From assembly GCA_964442745.1 (NCBI GenBank), contig CAYUAI010000005.1:1-64000 (forward strand): a stretch of DNA of 64,000 bases, read 5' to 3'. A model generated the notes under the pieces. It ran no database searches. It was not told where the DNA came from and worked only from the letters and a program-made list of their open reading frames with translations. Origin of the DNA: CAYUAI01 sp964442745 (GTDB lineage: Bacteria > Pseudomonadota > Gammaproteobacteria > S012-40). The translations under genes and the position numbers were made by a program. Positions 1 to 8,967 of this stretch are shown piece after piece (position 1 is the first letter of the stretch; each line of letters begins with the position of its first letter).

Positions 1-1901
1 AAAATAATGTTTTAATGGTCGTTTCTGCGGGTAACTATCATGCCAATAATGATCGTGTTCCTGTGTATCCCGCGAGTCTTAGTTCACCTAATATTATTGC
101 TGTTGCTGCCTCAGATGCCGCTGGGATTTTAGCGCACTGGTCAAATTATGGTATGGGCAGTGTTGATATTGCGGCACCTGGTGTTAATTTAACGACAACG
201 CGTTTCGATCGTTCGGCCTTGAAACGCTATGGTTCGTTTACCGGTACATCGGCGGCAGCACCTGTTGTCTCAGGCGTTGCTGCGTTGTTATTAGCAAAAG
301 ACTATTTGGATGGACAGCGGGATATCAGTGCAAGAGACTTAAAAGCTGTATTATTCGCCTCTGCTGAGATGGTTTCCCCGGTCATGGGGGGTAGGTTGGC
401 CACAGAAGGTGTTGTTAATGCGAGGCGAGCATTGGAAAAGCTAGAGGAGCCACAGCCATTCATTGTGATAAAGGGATATCAAGTTGACGACAAAACCTTG
501 GGTGATGGTAATTCTGCTATTGGGTCGAATGAGCGGTTTCATCTTGTATTGACCCTGGAAAATGTTTGGCAGCAAGCGAGCAATGTAAGTGTTAGATTAC
601 GAAGTGACAATCCTCAAATTGATATTATTGAGCCTTTAGCAAATTATGGAAATTTGTTGCCTTATGAAGAGAAATCCCAGTCCTTTATAATGCAGGCGGG
701 GGCGATCACGGGTTACCATGAATTCAAATTCGAGTTAGAAATCGTGGCAATAGCGGATACTTCAGTGACCACAACACGTAAATTTTCATTATATACTGGG
801 ATATTAGCACCTATGAGTCCCGTGTCTGGTGTGATTCAACAAGACCCTTATGATGAACAGCACCTATTCCACACCATCATTTCGACTGATGTTAAAAAAG
901 TGGTTTATGAGTTGAGTTATGAGGAAAATGCGGATAGTCGGCAAATGGGTTTATTGGTGAGTAACCAAAACCGGCCAGTCATGAGCTTTTTTCCTCAAGC
1001 CATGGGAGGATGGCAGTATTCTGGTGTACTTAGTCGAGCTGGTTATGGTGTCGAACGGATGGAGCTGACGGATTTTCCTCAAGCAGATCTAACGACCTAT
1101 GCGTTAGTTTTTAATGCACCAGACGATGATATTGGGACGTCTTATCAATTAAATAAAGCCTATACCATTCGAAGCTGTGTGTTTGGTGAGATGGATGAAG
1201 TGAATATACCCTTTGTTAATGCAGGGGAAGATATCAATGTCAAAGCTAAAGCTAAAGTCACGTTGAAAGGCAATGTACAGCCTTTTGATAAGCCACACCC
1301 GATTGTTAATATGTGGTGGGAATTGGCGGGCAGTGGGGTGAAGCCATTGCTATTACGCGGTATGAAATCTGATACGATTACCTTTGTTGCCCCGCTGACA
1401 GGCGAGTTAACTTTTATTTTAAGGGCATCAGATCGGCGGTGTCGCCATGCGCAAGATAGGATAAAAGTGACCGTCGTGGATGAGGATGATCGTGTTGATG
1501 GTTTAAGACTGTTGCCATCGAGTGTGAATGTTCGAGTGGGTGGTCGTGTTTCTGTTAATGTGAGTGCGCTAGTCAATGCCATCAATATTTCAGGTCTAAG
1601 CGTCAAAGCGGTACCTGATGGGGTTAATTTTGATGCATCGACTGGTTTGCTAAACTGGAGTAATTCTCGCCCTGCAGGCACCCATTCAATTAAATTTTAT
1701 GCCAAAGATCCGGCGAATCCTAGACAAATATTGTCGGCATTATTTACAATTAACGTGATTGGTGTATCGTCTAAGCCAAATATTCCCTCAGGCGGATGCG
1801 CTATTGGCTATCAGGATGCGTTTGATCCCATATTGCTTTTGGTTGTTTGCCTGTCTTTATTAAGTTTTTTTCGTTCGAGTCAGGCGAGTGATTCATCATG
1901 A
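1..1901 (+). CDS. Subtilisin-family (S8) serine protease, 5'-truncated by window edge
   Basis: The reading frame is open to the first base, so this is the C-terminal part (about 630 residues) of a larger secreted protease. Counting from the ATG at 15, a VVSAGN oxyanion-hole motif lies at residues 2-7 and the catalytic serine is Ser79 in GTSAAAP. The Asp and His of the triad must lie upstream of the window. About 400 residues of beta-rich, Ig/cadherin-like sequence follow the protease domain. The last 38 residues read Gly-Gly-Cys, then FDP, a hydrophobic stretch and a short Arg-containing tail. This resembles the GlyGly-CTERM/JDVT-CTERM class of sorting tails, which anchor a protein until an intramembrane protease cuts it. 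The protease family is certain; the tail class is by eye. An internal ATG at 15 is not the real start. Confidence 0.93.
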   Translation, partial: NNVLMVVSAGNYHANNDRVPVYPASLSSPNIIAVAASDAAGILAHWSNYGMGSVDIAAPGVNLTTTRFDRSALKRYGSFTGTSAAAPVVSGVAALLLAKDYLDGQRDISARDLKAVLFASAEMVSPVMGGRLATEGVVNARRALEKLEEPQPFIVIKGYQVDDKTLGDGNSAIGSNERFHLVLTLENVWQQASNVSVRLRSDNPQIDIIEPLANYGNLLPYEEKSQSFIMQAGAITGYHEFKFELEIVAIADTSVTTTRKFSLYTGILAPMSPVSGVIQQDPYDEQHLFHTIISTDVKKVVYELSYEENADSRQMGLLVSNQNRPVMSFFPQAMGGWQYSGVLSRAGYGVERMELTDFPQADLTTYALVFNAPDDDIGTSYQLNKAYTIRSCVFGEMDEVNIPFVNAGEDINVKAKAKVTLKGNVQPFDKPHPIVNMWWELAGSGVKPLLLRGMKSDTITFVAPLTGELTFILRASDRRCRHAQDRIKVTVVDEDDRVDGLRLLPSSVNVRVGGRVSVNVSALVNAINISGLSVKAVPDGVNFDASTGLLNWSNSRPAGTHSIKFYAKDPANPRQILSALFTINVIGVSSKPNIPSGGCAIGYQDAFDPILLLVVCLSLLSFFRSSQASDSS

Positions 1902-2479
1902 ATATCCATTGCTGAATGCTATTATGTGGATTGTTTGTTAACGCCCGTCTCTTTTCTGAATATAAAAAACAACTTCTGAAATATTTTCCTTCCTATCCCC
2001 GTAGCGTTTGAGATTTTTTCTATTATTCATTTGTTTTGTTGAAAATGAATCGAGATATCTTTTAAATCGTATGTTCTTCGATCAAATAGTCCATTGATAT
2101 GAAATAGGATGAAGAAAAGTATTTGTATTTTTATGTTCTAAATGTAGTGATACATCTTGTGATAAACAGTGATGAGGTGTTATAACGGGTATTCGTCGTT
2201 ATTGAGAAGAATGAGTTTACTGTTCGCAGTAAAAACGATAATGATGAATAGACAAGAATCGTTATTGGTAAAACTCTCTAGAAAAAAGTAATAACAGGGG
2301 TGTACTTCCATCGTTTGTGTATGCTAGGGAAAGACAGATAAAGTGATAGTGCGATATCAAATAAGTTTTATGTTTACTCTTTAGAGATACTTTTTTGTTT
2401 TATTTTTGTGATAAACGTGAAAAAAACTGGAAAATACTAAACTATTCTATGAATTAGACGAATATTTCGAAAGAGTATA
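1902..2479. other. AT-rich intergenic region, no gene seen
   Basis: About 580 bases between the subtilase and the promoter of the histone-like gene. It is very AT-rich with stops in every frame, and I see no convincing RNA gene or terminator. Confidence 0.5.
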
Positions 2480-2508
2480 CTTACAAAAAGTATTTTTGTG
2501 ATTATAAT
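2480..2508 (+). promoter_or_regulatory. Sigma-70-like promoter of the histone-like gene
   Basis: A perfect TATAAT -10 box at 2503-2508 is preceded, after exactly 17 bases, by CTTACA (4 of 6 matches to TTGACA) at 2480-2485. Transcription would begin near 2515, leaving a leader of about 35 bases with AAGGAG at 2535-2540 before the ATG at 2551. The match is good, but this is sequence inspection only. Confidence 0.6.
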
Positions 2509-2550
2509 AGCAAGCGATTTTATTTCAATGTTTGAAGGAGCATATGCAAC

Positions 2551-3087
2551 ATGGCAAAGAAGAAAGTAACAAGTAAAAAGAATGTAACGGCAAAAAAGGT
2601 CGTTGCTAAGAAAGCGGCCGTCGCAAAAAAAGCGACGGCCAAGAAAACTGTCGCTAAAAAATCGGTGGATGCAAAGAACACGGTAGCAAGTAAAAAAGCC
2701 ATGCTAGATAAAAAACGCGAAGCTGCGAAGAAAAAATCATTAGCTAAGAAAAAATCGGCTGAGAGAAAAAAAATAGCCGCCGTTAAAAAGCGTGAAGCAT
2801 TGGCGAAAAAACGTCAGGTATTCGCCAAAAGACGTGAGGCTGAAAAGCTCAAAAAACAAAAAATGAAAGAACGATCGTTTGAGCAAAAAACGAAAGAACG
2901 AGTGAAACAGGAATCAACTAAAAAAGCAGATGCTAAACAAAAAGCGCTTGACGCTTTCGTTAAAAAATGGGAGGCCGAGTACGATCGTAAAAAAATGGCT
3001 CGAGGAAAGCCTGTTGGACAACGCAAAAAAACCGTGGCTAGCAAGAAAAAAACAACCGCTAAAGCTAAGAAAAATGCTGTAAAATAA
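2551..3087 (+). CDS. Lysine/alanine-rich histone H1-like DNA-binding protein
   Basis: This 178-residue, extremely basic protein is built from degenerate K-K-x-x-A-K/V-A-K-K repeats. Residues 1-55 are alanine/valine-lysine rich like the C-terminal tail of eukaryotic histone H1. Residues 55-140 are richer in Arg and Glu and probably form a long charged helix. The end returns to KKTTAKAKK repeats. It has no signal peptide, no membrane segment and no catalytic motif. Proteins of this composition (bacterial H1-like proteins, AlgP-like tails) bind DNA or RNA and affect nucleoid structure. A strong promoter and a good Shine-Dalgarno (AAGGAG, 10 bases before ATG) suggest high expression. The sequence is low in complexity, so similarity to named proteins is compositional; a nucleoid role is inferred. 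Confidence 0.8.
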   Translation: MAKKKVTSKKNVTAKKVVAKKAAVAKKATAKKTVAKKSVDAKNTVASKKAMLDKKREAAKKKSLAKKKSAERKKIAAVKKREALAKKRQVFAKRREAEKLKKQKMKERSFEQKTKERVKQESTKKADAKQKALDAFVKKWEAEYDRKKMARGKPVGQRKKTVASKKKTTAKAKKNAVK

Positions 3088-3587
3088 ATGTTAGGCCGTT
3101 TAATTCAGCTTGATGTTTAAAGTGTAGCGTTATTGTTTAGCGGTATATGTTTAAATGCCGACATTGGGCAGCTTGTCATTCGATGTGTGCTTGATTCATT
3201 GTTCTGTAATGATTTTTCTTCAGTTGGACATATAAATTATATGGTTTTCTTTAGGAAAAACACTGCAAAACCAAATTTGTTAGCGATATTCGAGCAGTTG
3301 GTTGGTGTCGGTTTATACTTTATTGGCCTTTGTATTCCATTACCGGTTCTTTGGTAAGCCATCTCTGGGTTGCCTCACGCGTCTACTTATCGTGTCCTCT
3401 ACTGCCCGTGCTTAGGTTCGGTTGATCTCCCTTATCCATGCCGATTGTTAATCCGAACGAACGAACAAATCAAATCTGTGCGCAAAAACCCCCCGATCAT
3501 GTATGTTAATGAGTATATTACGGGTGAGTTATATGTTGTGTTGTCAAATATTTTTTTAGAAATAGAATGAATACAGAGTTTCCGGTA
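3088..3587. other. Intergenic region, no supported gene
   Basis: Open frames here (for example 3133-3357 and 3370-3570) lack ribosome binding sites and have no recognisable protein content. A GAACGAACGAAC tandem motif near 3459-3470 recurs in similar form near 43.41 kb. The nearest genes diverge away from it: the histone-like gene ends and moeA ends here, so it is a convergent spacer. Confidence 0.4.
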
Positions 3588-4859
3588 TTAGACAATACTA
3601 TCAAAAGGCTGAATATCCACCATTGTGCCCGATGTTATGCTGCTGATTTCTGTGGGTAGTATAATAAAGCAGTTAGCTTGACTCATTGAGCTAAGTATGT
3701 GTGAATCCTGCTTTCCTGTGCTTTTTACTTTGTATTTTCCTGAAGAGGGGTCTTTAAATAGTATCCCTCTTTGAAATTCTGTACGCCCTGGTTTTTTTTT
3801 CAATGGCGAAATGCATTCAACTTTAAAGGTTGGGTATAACGTATCATCTTGCCCCATCATGCGTTTAATTGCAGGTTGTATGTATTGATAAAATGTCACC
3901 ATCGCTGATACAGGGTTGCCTGGTAAGCCAAAAAAAATGGCATTTTCAATTTGACCAAAGGCCAATGGGCGGCCTGGTTTCATGGCTATTTTCCAGAAAT
4001 TAATTTTTCCAATTTCTTCTAAAATGTCTCTGACATAGTCTGCGTCTCCTACAGAAACTCCACCCGTTGTAATCACTGCATCAGCGGTGTTTGATGCAGA
4101 GAGCAATGCAGACTTTATGGCATTAACATCGTCGGGTATGGACCCCATATCGATAATGTCCACACCCAAGCGAGATAACATACCAAACAGGGTGTAGCGA
4201 TTGCTATCAAAGATTTGACCTTTAGTTCGTGTGGCTCCGATGGCACATAATTCATCGCCCGTTGAAAAAAAAGCGATTCGAACTAGCCGTTTAACTTTTA
4301 TTTCGGCAATGCCTAGCGATGCCAGCATACCAATATCCGCCGGCATTAATCGTTTGCCTTTGAGGAAGAGTTGGTTGTTTTGTTTTACGTCTTCACCTAT
4401 TCTTCGGATATTTTGCCCTGATAGATGTAAGCCATGAATCGTGATGTTTCCATTGCTGATCTGTACATGTTCTTGCATTACGACGGTATCTGCGCCGGTT
4501 GGAATGATAGCGCCTGTCATTATGCGCACTGTTTCCCCTGGCTTTAGTGCGTCTTCATAGGGGTGTCCCGCGAATGAATTGCCAACGACTTTCAGCGTGT
4601 TGGTTGCTTTAGTGACCAAATCTTGATGCCGTATAGCATAACCATCCATTGCTGAATTATCATAATCGGGGATATCGAATGGCGCTAAAATATCTTCGTC
4701 TAACGTACGACCTAGGGCTAAGCGTATATTTAGTTTTTCAAAGCCAGCAATGGGCTGAATTGTTTTATTAATAAGATTCAAGGCGGTAGTCACTGCGAGA
4801 GAGTTAGGATCATAATCATCGTGGCAAGATGTCTTATGCTCTATCAAGTCATTATTCAT
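3588..4859 (-). CDS. moeA: Molybdopterin molybdenumtransferase MoeA
   Basis: MoeA inserts molybdate into adenylated molybdopterin to give the active molybdenum cofactor in the cytoplasm. The 423-residue length fits the family. Visible signatures are DNSAMDGYA (67-75), the TGDEL loop (200-204), GGVSVGD (266-272), KPGRP (294-298) and GLPGNPVS (311-318), which line the molybdopterin and molybdate site. The start is an ATG at 4859. mobB and mobA lie upstream on the same strand (gap of 138 bases to mobB), and moaB lies a few genes away, so this is a dispersed Moco cluster. No molybdoenzyme gene is in the window. A nine-T run within the gene near 3790 is a possible slippage spot. Confidence 0.96.
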   Translation of the reverse strand: MNNDLIEHKTSCHDDYDPNSLAVTTALNLINKTIQPIAGFEKLNIRLALGRTLDEDILAPFDIPDYDNSAMDGYAIRHQDLVTKATNTLKVVGNSFAGHPYEDALKPGETVRIMTGAIIPTGADTVVMQEHVQISNGNITIHGLHLSGQNIRRIGEDVKQNNQLFLKGKRLMPADIGMLASLGIAEIKVKRLVRIAFFSTGDELCAIGATRTKGQIFDSNRYTLFGMLSRLGVDIIDMGSIPDDVNAIKSALLSASNTADAVITTGGVSVGDADYVRDILEEIGKINFWKIAMKPGRPLAFGQIENAIFFGLPGNPVSAMVTFYQYIQPAIKRMMGQDDTLYPTFKVECISPLKKKPGRTEFQRGILFKDPSSGKYKVKSTGKQDSHILSSMSQANCFIILPTEISSITSGTMVDIQPFDSIV

Positions 4860-4997
4860 AGTGCAATTTCCTATATAATCCTATTGATCGGGTGATAGTG
4901 ATCGCAAATTGTGCTTTTCGTTACGGGTGCATAATAGTGTTGTGATATTTATTGTATTTACAGTCACAGGATGATTATGTGAATTTTCAGTTTTTTG

Positions 4998-5549
4998 CTA
5001 ATGTTTTTGATGTCTCCAGTGGTTAAGTTGTTGCAAAATAAAATCGGTGATGGCATCAATGTTGTTGATATTAATGTGTGGGATATTGGTTGGTTGAGAT
5101 AGCTTTCGACCGTTTGTTGCAATCGCAATAATATTTTCATCATTAGGATATAAATACGTGTCATTGTCTACGTTCGTTCGGTGTAATTCAATGCGAGGGA
5201 TATCCGCTTCTTTAAAGCCTTCTACCAAAATTAAGTCAATTTGTGAACAGTCTAGACTGGAAACTAAATGATGTAGACTCGGAGGTGTTTGGTTTTTTGG
5301 GTTTTCGGTGATTAAGGCCCAGCGTTGATGGGATGCAATCATTGTTTGGAAGGCACCGGCTTGTCGGAGGCGATAGCTATCTTTGCCGGGTTTGTCAATA
5401 TCAAAATGATGGTGAGTGCTCTTAATCACCCCGATTCTTAGCGAGTGAGTGGTGAGCTTTGGGATGAGTTTTTCAAGTAGTGTTGTTTTTCCTGTGCCGC
5501 TGGGTGCCACAAAACCTAGTATGGGGTTTTTCTTACCGTTTATGTGCAT
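4998..5549 (-). CDS. mobB: Molybdopterin-guanine dinucleotide biosynthesis adaptor MobB
   Basis: MobB is a small P-loop GTP-binding protein that helps MobA form the guanine dinucleotide form of the molybdenum cofactor. The 183-residue protein has a Walker A motif APSGTGKTT at 15-23, the ST(T)HHHFDIDKPGKDS segment typical of MobB near residue 45, and a conserved LVEGFK motif near 108. The start ATG at 5549 lies 17 bases inside the 3' end of mobA, so the two are translated as a coupled pair. Family assignment is firm. Confidence 0.95.
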   Translation of the reverse strand: MHINGKKNPILGFVAPSGTGKTTLLEKLIPKLTTHSLRIGVIKSTHHHFDIDKPGKDSYRLRQAGAFQTMIASHQRWALITENPKNQTPPSLHHLVSSLDCSQIDLILVEGFKEADIPRIELHRTNVDNDTYLYPNDENIIAIATNGRKLSQPTNIPHININNIDAITDFILQQLNHWRHQKH

Positions 5550-6150
5550 TTTTTTTGATGAGTTTATCTACGTGGGCAAGATCATCGGGGGTATTCACAT
5601 TTAAAAAGCAATGGTTATTTTGAGAAAAATCGACAGTGGCATAATGCTGGTTTACAACCCATGTTTCGACTTTTCGTTGCCCTGAAGCTAAATAGCTTTC
5701 GATACGATTTTTTAATGAGCAGCGTAGTAGCATAATTAAGGATTGCATTCGATCGCCATCATGTGCAACACAGACATCAGCGTTTTCGTGTTGCAGTGCG
5801 TCCATTAATTTAGGTCCTAGCGTTATGGGGCAGCAAGGGACATCGCAAGGCAATATCATTGCATAAGGCGTTCTTACCGCAACAAGCACGGAAGCGATGC
5901 CTGCCAGTGGGCCTTGATGATTATTGATGGTATCGGCAATAACGTGATAACCAAGTCGCTGATATTCTTCAATATATCGGTTAGCGTTGATTATGATGCC
6001 GTTCACTTGTTTTGACAAGTTATTTATGACATAGGATATCATTGGCTGGCCATGAATTTTTGTTAACCCTTTATCAATATATTGCATTCTTTTGCTTTGC
6101 CCGCCGGCAATGATGATGCCCGTGATGTCTTTTTTGGGATAGTTTTTCAT
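5533..6150 (-). CDS. mobA: Molybdenum cofactor guanylyltransferase MobA
   Basis: MobA transfers GMP from GTP to Mo-molybdopterin, giving the bis-MGD precursor used by DMSO-reductase-family enzymes. The 205-residue protein opens with the nucleotidyltransferase signature IIIAGGQSKRM (12-22) and has the metal-binding LPCDVPC segment near residue 100. It overlaps mobB by 17 bases and sits 30 bases downstream of a guanine-deaminase-like gene, suggesting one transcript from about 6.7 kb towards moeA. The presence of mobAB implies that at least one bis-MGD enzyme exists elsewhere in the genome. Confidence 0.95.
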   Translation of the reverse strand: MKNYPKKDITGIIIAGGQSKRMQYIDKGLTKIHGQPMISYVINNLSKQVNGIIINANRYIEEYQRLGYHVIADTINNHQGPLAGIASVLVAVRTPYAMILPCDVPCCPITLGPKLMDALQHENADVCVAHDGDRMQSLIMLLRCSLKNRIESYLASGQRKVETWVVNQHYATVDFSQNNHCFLNVNTPDDLAHVDKLIKKNAHKR

Positions 6151-6180
6151 GAGATTTGCGATGGGGTTAGGTGTTATTTT

Positions 6181-6657
6181 TCAATAAGTGATACCGTTTG
6201 ATTTTAAGCGCCATTGATCTAATAGTGTCTGACATTCTGCTTGCATATAATTAGCGACTAAAGTGATATTGCTATGGGCTAATTGCTTTAGCTTTAGATT
6301 TGAAATGCATAATTCTTTAAACCCCAAGGCTTGCACATCTTGAATGCTCGTGCCATAGATGATCTTGCTAATATTCGCCCAATGGATTGCGCTAAAACAC
6401 ATTGGGCACGGTTCTGTTGTTGAATAGATTTCACATTGAGACAAATCATGAGTCTTGAATAATGCTGATGCCGCTCTTATTGCATTGATTTCTGCATGGC
6501 AAGTCGCGTCACCTTCTTTTAAAACGGTGTTGTGATTTATCGTGATAACGCGATCGTTTTTGACAATACATGCTCCAAACGGTCCTCCTTCATTTTTTGC
6601 AATATGTAGGCGTGTGTGGTCGATGGCTTTATGCATGTAGAGCGGGTTATTATTCAT
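6181..6657 (-). CDS. Guanine deaminase-like / tRNA-adenosine-deaminase-family nucleoside deaminase
   Basis: A 158-residue zinc-dependent deaminase of the cytidine deaminase superfamily. The HAE motif (His54, Glu56) and PCPMC (Cys84 and Cys87) supply the zinc ligands and catalytic glutamate. The GGPFGA segment near residue 25 and the C-terminal length are closest to the GuaD-type guanine deaminases (guanine to xanthine). I chose the ATG at 6657; a TTG three codons upstream is also open but less likely. It is next to mobA, and xanthine is a substrate for a molybdoenzyme (xanthine dehydrogenase), which makes a purine link tempting but unproven. Substrate could also be another nucleobase. Confidence 0.82.
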   Translation of the reverse strand: MNNNPLYMHKAIDHTRLHIAKNEGGPFGACIVKNDRVITINHNTVLKEGDATCHAEINAIRAASALFKTHDLSQCEIYSTTEPCPMCFSAIHWANISKIIYGTSIQDVQALGFKELCISNLKLKQLAHSNITLVANYMQAECQTLLDQWRLKSNGITY

Positions 6658-6768
6658 ACGGTACAAATCAGTGCTCGTTGGTATATTATTGAGAAAAATG
6701 GTTCATCAAGCGTATATTAATCAAATCCTGGGAGTGTGTATAGTCTAGGCTAAATTAACCTGTCTACG

Positions 6769-6933
6769 GTGGCCATAAATCGTGATTTTCATTTGGCTGA
6801 TGCTCAATCAGAAAGGCTTGATGAATTTAGTGTATTCTCGTTTCTTATCTCACTGAAGGAAAAGCAAAAATCGCGAGGCTTAAGTGGTTATAAACCTGAT
6901 TTGAAGTATGATCGATCTTTATTAAAAGATTAA
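6769..6933 (+). CDS. Possible small 54-residue protein or gene remnant
   Basis: A short frame starting at GTG and ending in TAA encodes a hydrophilic, composition-balanced peptide that ends LKYDRSLLKD. It stands out because the rest of the 6.66-7.16 kb gap does not read like protein. There is no convincing Shine-Dalgarno and I do not recognise the sequence, so it may equally be the tail of a decayed gene. Confidence 0.22.
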   Translation: MAINRDFHLADAQSERLDEFSVFSFLISLKEKQKSRGLSGYKPDLKYDRSLLKD

Positions 6934-7156
6934 GCTATTTAGCAAAAATTAATAGACTTAATTTTTTGGATGAGATGATAATATGTAATTTGTTGCATGT
7001 TATCGTTGTCTTGAGAAAGGCTGAGGTTGAAGATTAAGGTGTAGTTTTGCCGATTATCTGTATTGGTAGTTTTGCTATCAATGAGAAAGATAATACAAAG
7101 GGCAATATATTTCCTAGGCTTCGTTGGGTTCATTCACTTGTTGAAGGCACAAAATA

Positions 7157-7966
7157 ATGGCTTTTGATGAAAATAGAATAATAAAAAAACAAATTTTAAA
7201 GATAGTGGCCATGCATGTAATTTTATTGGTTTTTTCCATTAACTCCTATGCAACTAGTTCACTTAAGAATAATGAATTAAACAATATGGCGACCATCAAG
7301 TCGATTGCACAGAATGGAGGGGCTCAGGCACAATACATTTTAGGTCGTAGTTTTAAAGATGGGCGAGGTGTTTTTAAAAATAATCAAATGGCGGTTTATT
7401 GGTATGAGAAATCAGCGATTCAAGGATTTGCTCCCGCCCAGATTGACTTAGGAGAAATGTATGTGAATGGGCACGGAGTTAACCAAAATTATCAAAAGGC
7501 GGTTAGTTGGTTTAAAAAAGCCGCATCATATGGACATGCGACGGCACAGTATAATTTAGCAAATGCGTATCGTAATGGTTTGGGTGTTGATCGAGATCTT
7601 GGGTTAGCGGTAAAATGGTATACGCGTGCGGCAGAGCTAGGTTATAAGCATGCGCAATATAATTTGGCACTGATGTATTATTTCGGAAAAGGTGTGGAGC
7701 AAGATCCTACAAAAGCGGCCTATTGGTATAAAAAATCAGCAGTGCAAGGGTATACGGTTGCCCAGTTTTTTTTAGCCGAGTTATATCAGGAGGGTTTTGG
7801 TATAAAAAAAAATAAGGCAGAAGCATTATATTGGTATTCTCTGGCTCAACAAGGAGGGTATGATTTAGCGGCTGATTTTGTTCAACGATTGAGAGAGAAA
7901 ATGAGCCACGAAGCAATATCGAGAGTTGAGAAACGATTAATTACTCAGGGGATGGCCTTTCAATAG
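7157..7966 (+). CDS. Exported Sel1-repeat (SLR/TPR-like) protein
   Basis: A 269-residue protein with a hydrophobic export signal at about residues 13-32 (ending near SYATS). Five or so Sel1-like repeats follow from residue 45 to about 235, each with the A-x-x-L-G/A...GxG(V/I)...A-x-x-W-Y/F pattern. Sel1 repeats form a curved alpha-solenoid used for protein binding, often in envelope regulation or host interaction. The start ATG has AAGGC about 9 bases upstream. It sits alone between Moco genes on the opposite strand. A second Sel1 protein occurs at 55.5 kb. The specific partner cannot be inferred. Confidence 0.88.
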   Translation: MAFDENRIIKKQILKIVAMHVILLVFSINSYATSSLKNNELNNMATIKSIAQNGGAQAQYILGRSFKDGRGVFKNNQMAVYWYEKSAIQGFAPAQIDLGEMYVNGHGVNQNYQKAVSWFKKAASYGHATAQYNLANAYRNGLGVDRDLGLAVKWYTRAAELGYKHAQYNLALMYYFGKGVEQDPTKAAYWYKKSAVQGYTVAQFFLAELYQEGFGIKKNKAEALYWYSLAQQGGYDLAADFVQRLREKMSHEAISRVEKRLITQGMAFQ

Positions 7967-8165
7967 TTGCATTAGGCCGTTTTAATTATCACATCTATGA
8001 CGAATGGTTTTACCGGGTGACCGTGCGTCTTTTTAATAAAACACAAAAAAAATTCTATAGGGTGTTTGTTATATTCCGCATTTCTCAGTGATGTTCAACC
8101 CGGAAAAATCATTGGTTTTTCTCTACCTCTTCGTTGTGTTCTTTCCATTTTAACCAACAAATCGA

Positions 8166-8684
8166 TTATTCTAATAATCTCGGTATTAGCATGACAAGGT
8201 TGCAGGGTTGGGTTCGTCGATCGAGCTGCTCTTTAATAATTTGATCCCACGCAGTTGCACATGCGCCTGAAGAACCCGGTAGACAAAAAATATAAGTGCC
8301 ATTTGCTACGCCGGCGATCGCTCGTGATTGGAGTGCGGAGGTTTTTATTTCTTGATAAGATATTGCGCGAAAAAGCTCACCGAAACCTTCGATCTCTTTA
8401 TCCAGTAATGGCTGGCAAGCCTCGGGAGTGCCGTCTCTTCCAGTGACGCCTGTACCGCCACTTGTAATAATGGTATCAATCGTGTCTTGTGCTATCCAGC
8501 GGGATACGCATGCACGAATTGCATAAATATTATCAGAGACGATCATTTGTTCAGCGAGTTGATGGCCGGCATTTGTTAAACGTTCAGCAAGTAGCTGGCC
8601 TGATTTATCGTTTGCTTGTGTTCGTGTATCAGACACGGTAAGTACGGCAATATTAAGTGGTATAAAATCAATGATTTTTGTCAT
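8166..8684 (-). CDS. moaB: MoaB/MogA-family molybdopterin adenylyltransferase
   Basis: This family adenylates molybdopterin before MoeA adds the metal. The 172-residue protein carries TVSDTR (16-21), the SGGTG loop (75-79) with TGRD following, and the LPGS segment near residue 145. Length and sequence fit MoaB better than the longer MogA, although either may do the MogA reaction when no MogA is present. It is on the same strand as moeA-mobBA but separated by the Sel1 gene, and the two ends of the pathway are therefore probably separate transcripts. Confidence 0.92.
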   Translation of the reverse strand: MTKIIDFIPLNIAVLTVSDTRTQANDKSGQLLAERLTNAGHQLAEQMIVSDNIYAIRACVSRWIAQDTIDTIITSGGTGVTGRDGTPEACQPLLDKEIEGFGELFRAISYQEIKTSALQSRAIAGVANGTYIFCLPGSSGACATAWDQIIKEQLDRRTQPCNLVMLIPRLLE

Positions 8685-8967
8685 GATCGTGGTCCAGCAA
8701 TGTTAGGTGCATCTTTGCGAGCGGGAATGCTCCATATATAGGATATTTGTTTTGCCGCAAACAGGGGGTTTAGAAAAAAACGTGCGCTCAAGCTCAGTTA
8801 AATTAATCTGGTATGATTGACAGTGTAAGGGTTTAAGTGTTTCGATGCTAGGCATCTTACCAAAATTAGCAATGATATGAAGCACATTTTCCACAAAATA
8901 GCTCAAAACCTATTAGGCCTGGTTGTTATTTGTTCGGTCGATATCAATAGTGGTTAGATGCTTGATA

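Noticed and set aside
3459..3470. GAACGAACGAAC tandem motif here and a similar one near 43412
   Set aside because: Too short and without flanking similarity to be called a repeat family; the two neighbourhoods otherwise do not match by eye.
3133..3570. Two plus-strand frames of 74 and 66 codons downstream of the histone-like gene
   Set aside because: No Shine-Dalgarno, odd composition and no recognisable family; probably chance.
7081..7167. 28-codon hydrophobic frame overlapping the Sel1 gene start
   Set aside because: No convincing ribosome binding site and no conservation evidence; could be a leader but cannot be supported.
8703..8906. 67-codon minus-strand frame between moaB and the DUF1415 gene
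   Set aside because: Starts at TTG with no ribosome binding site and no recognisable sequence; likely spurious.
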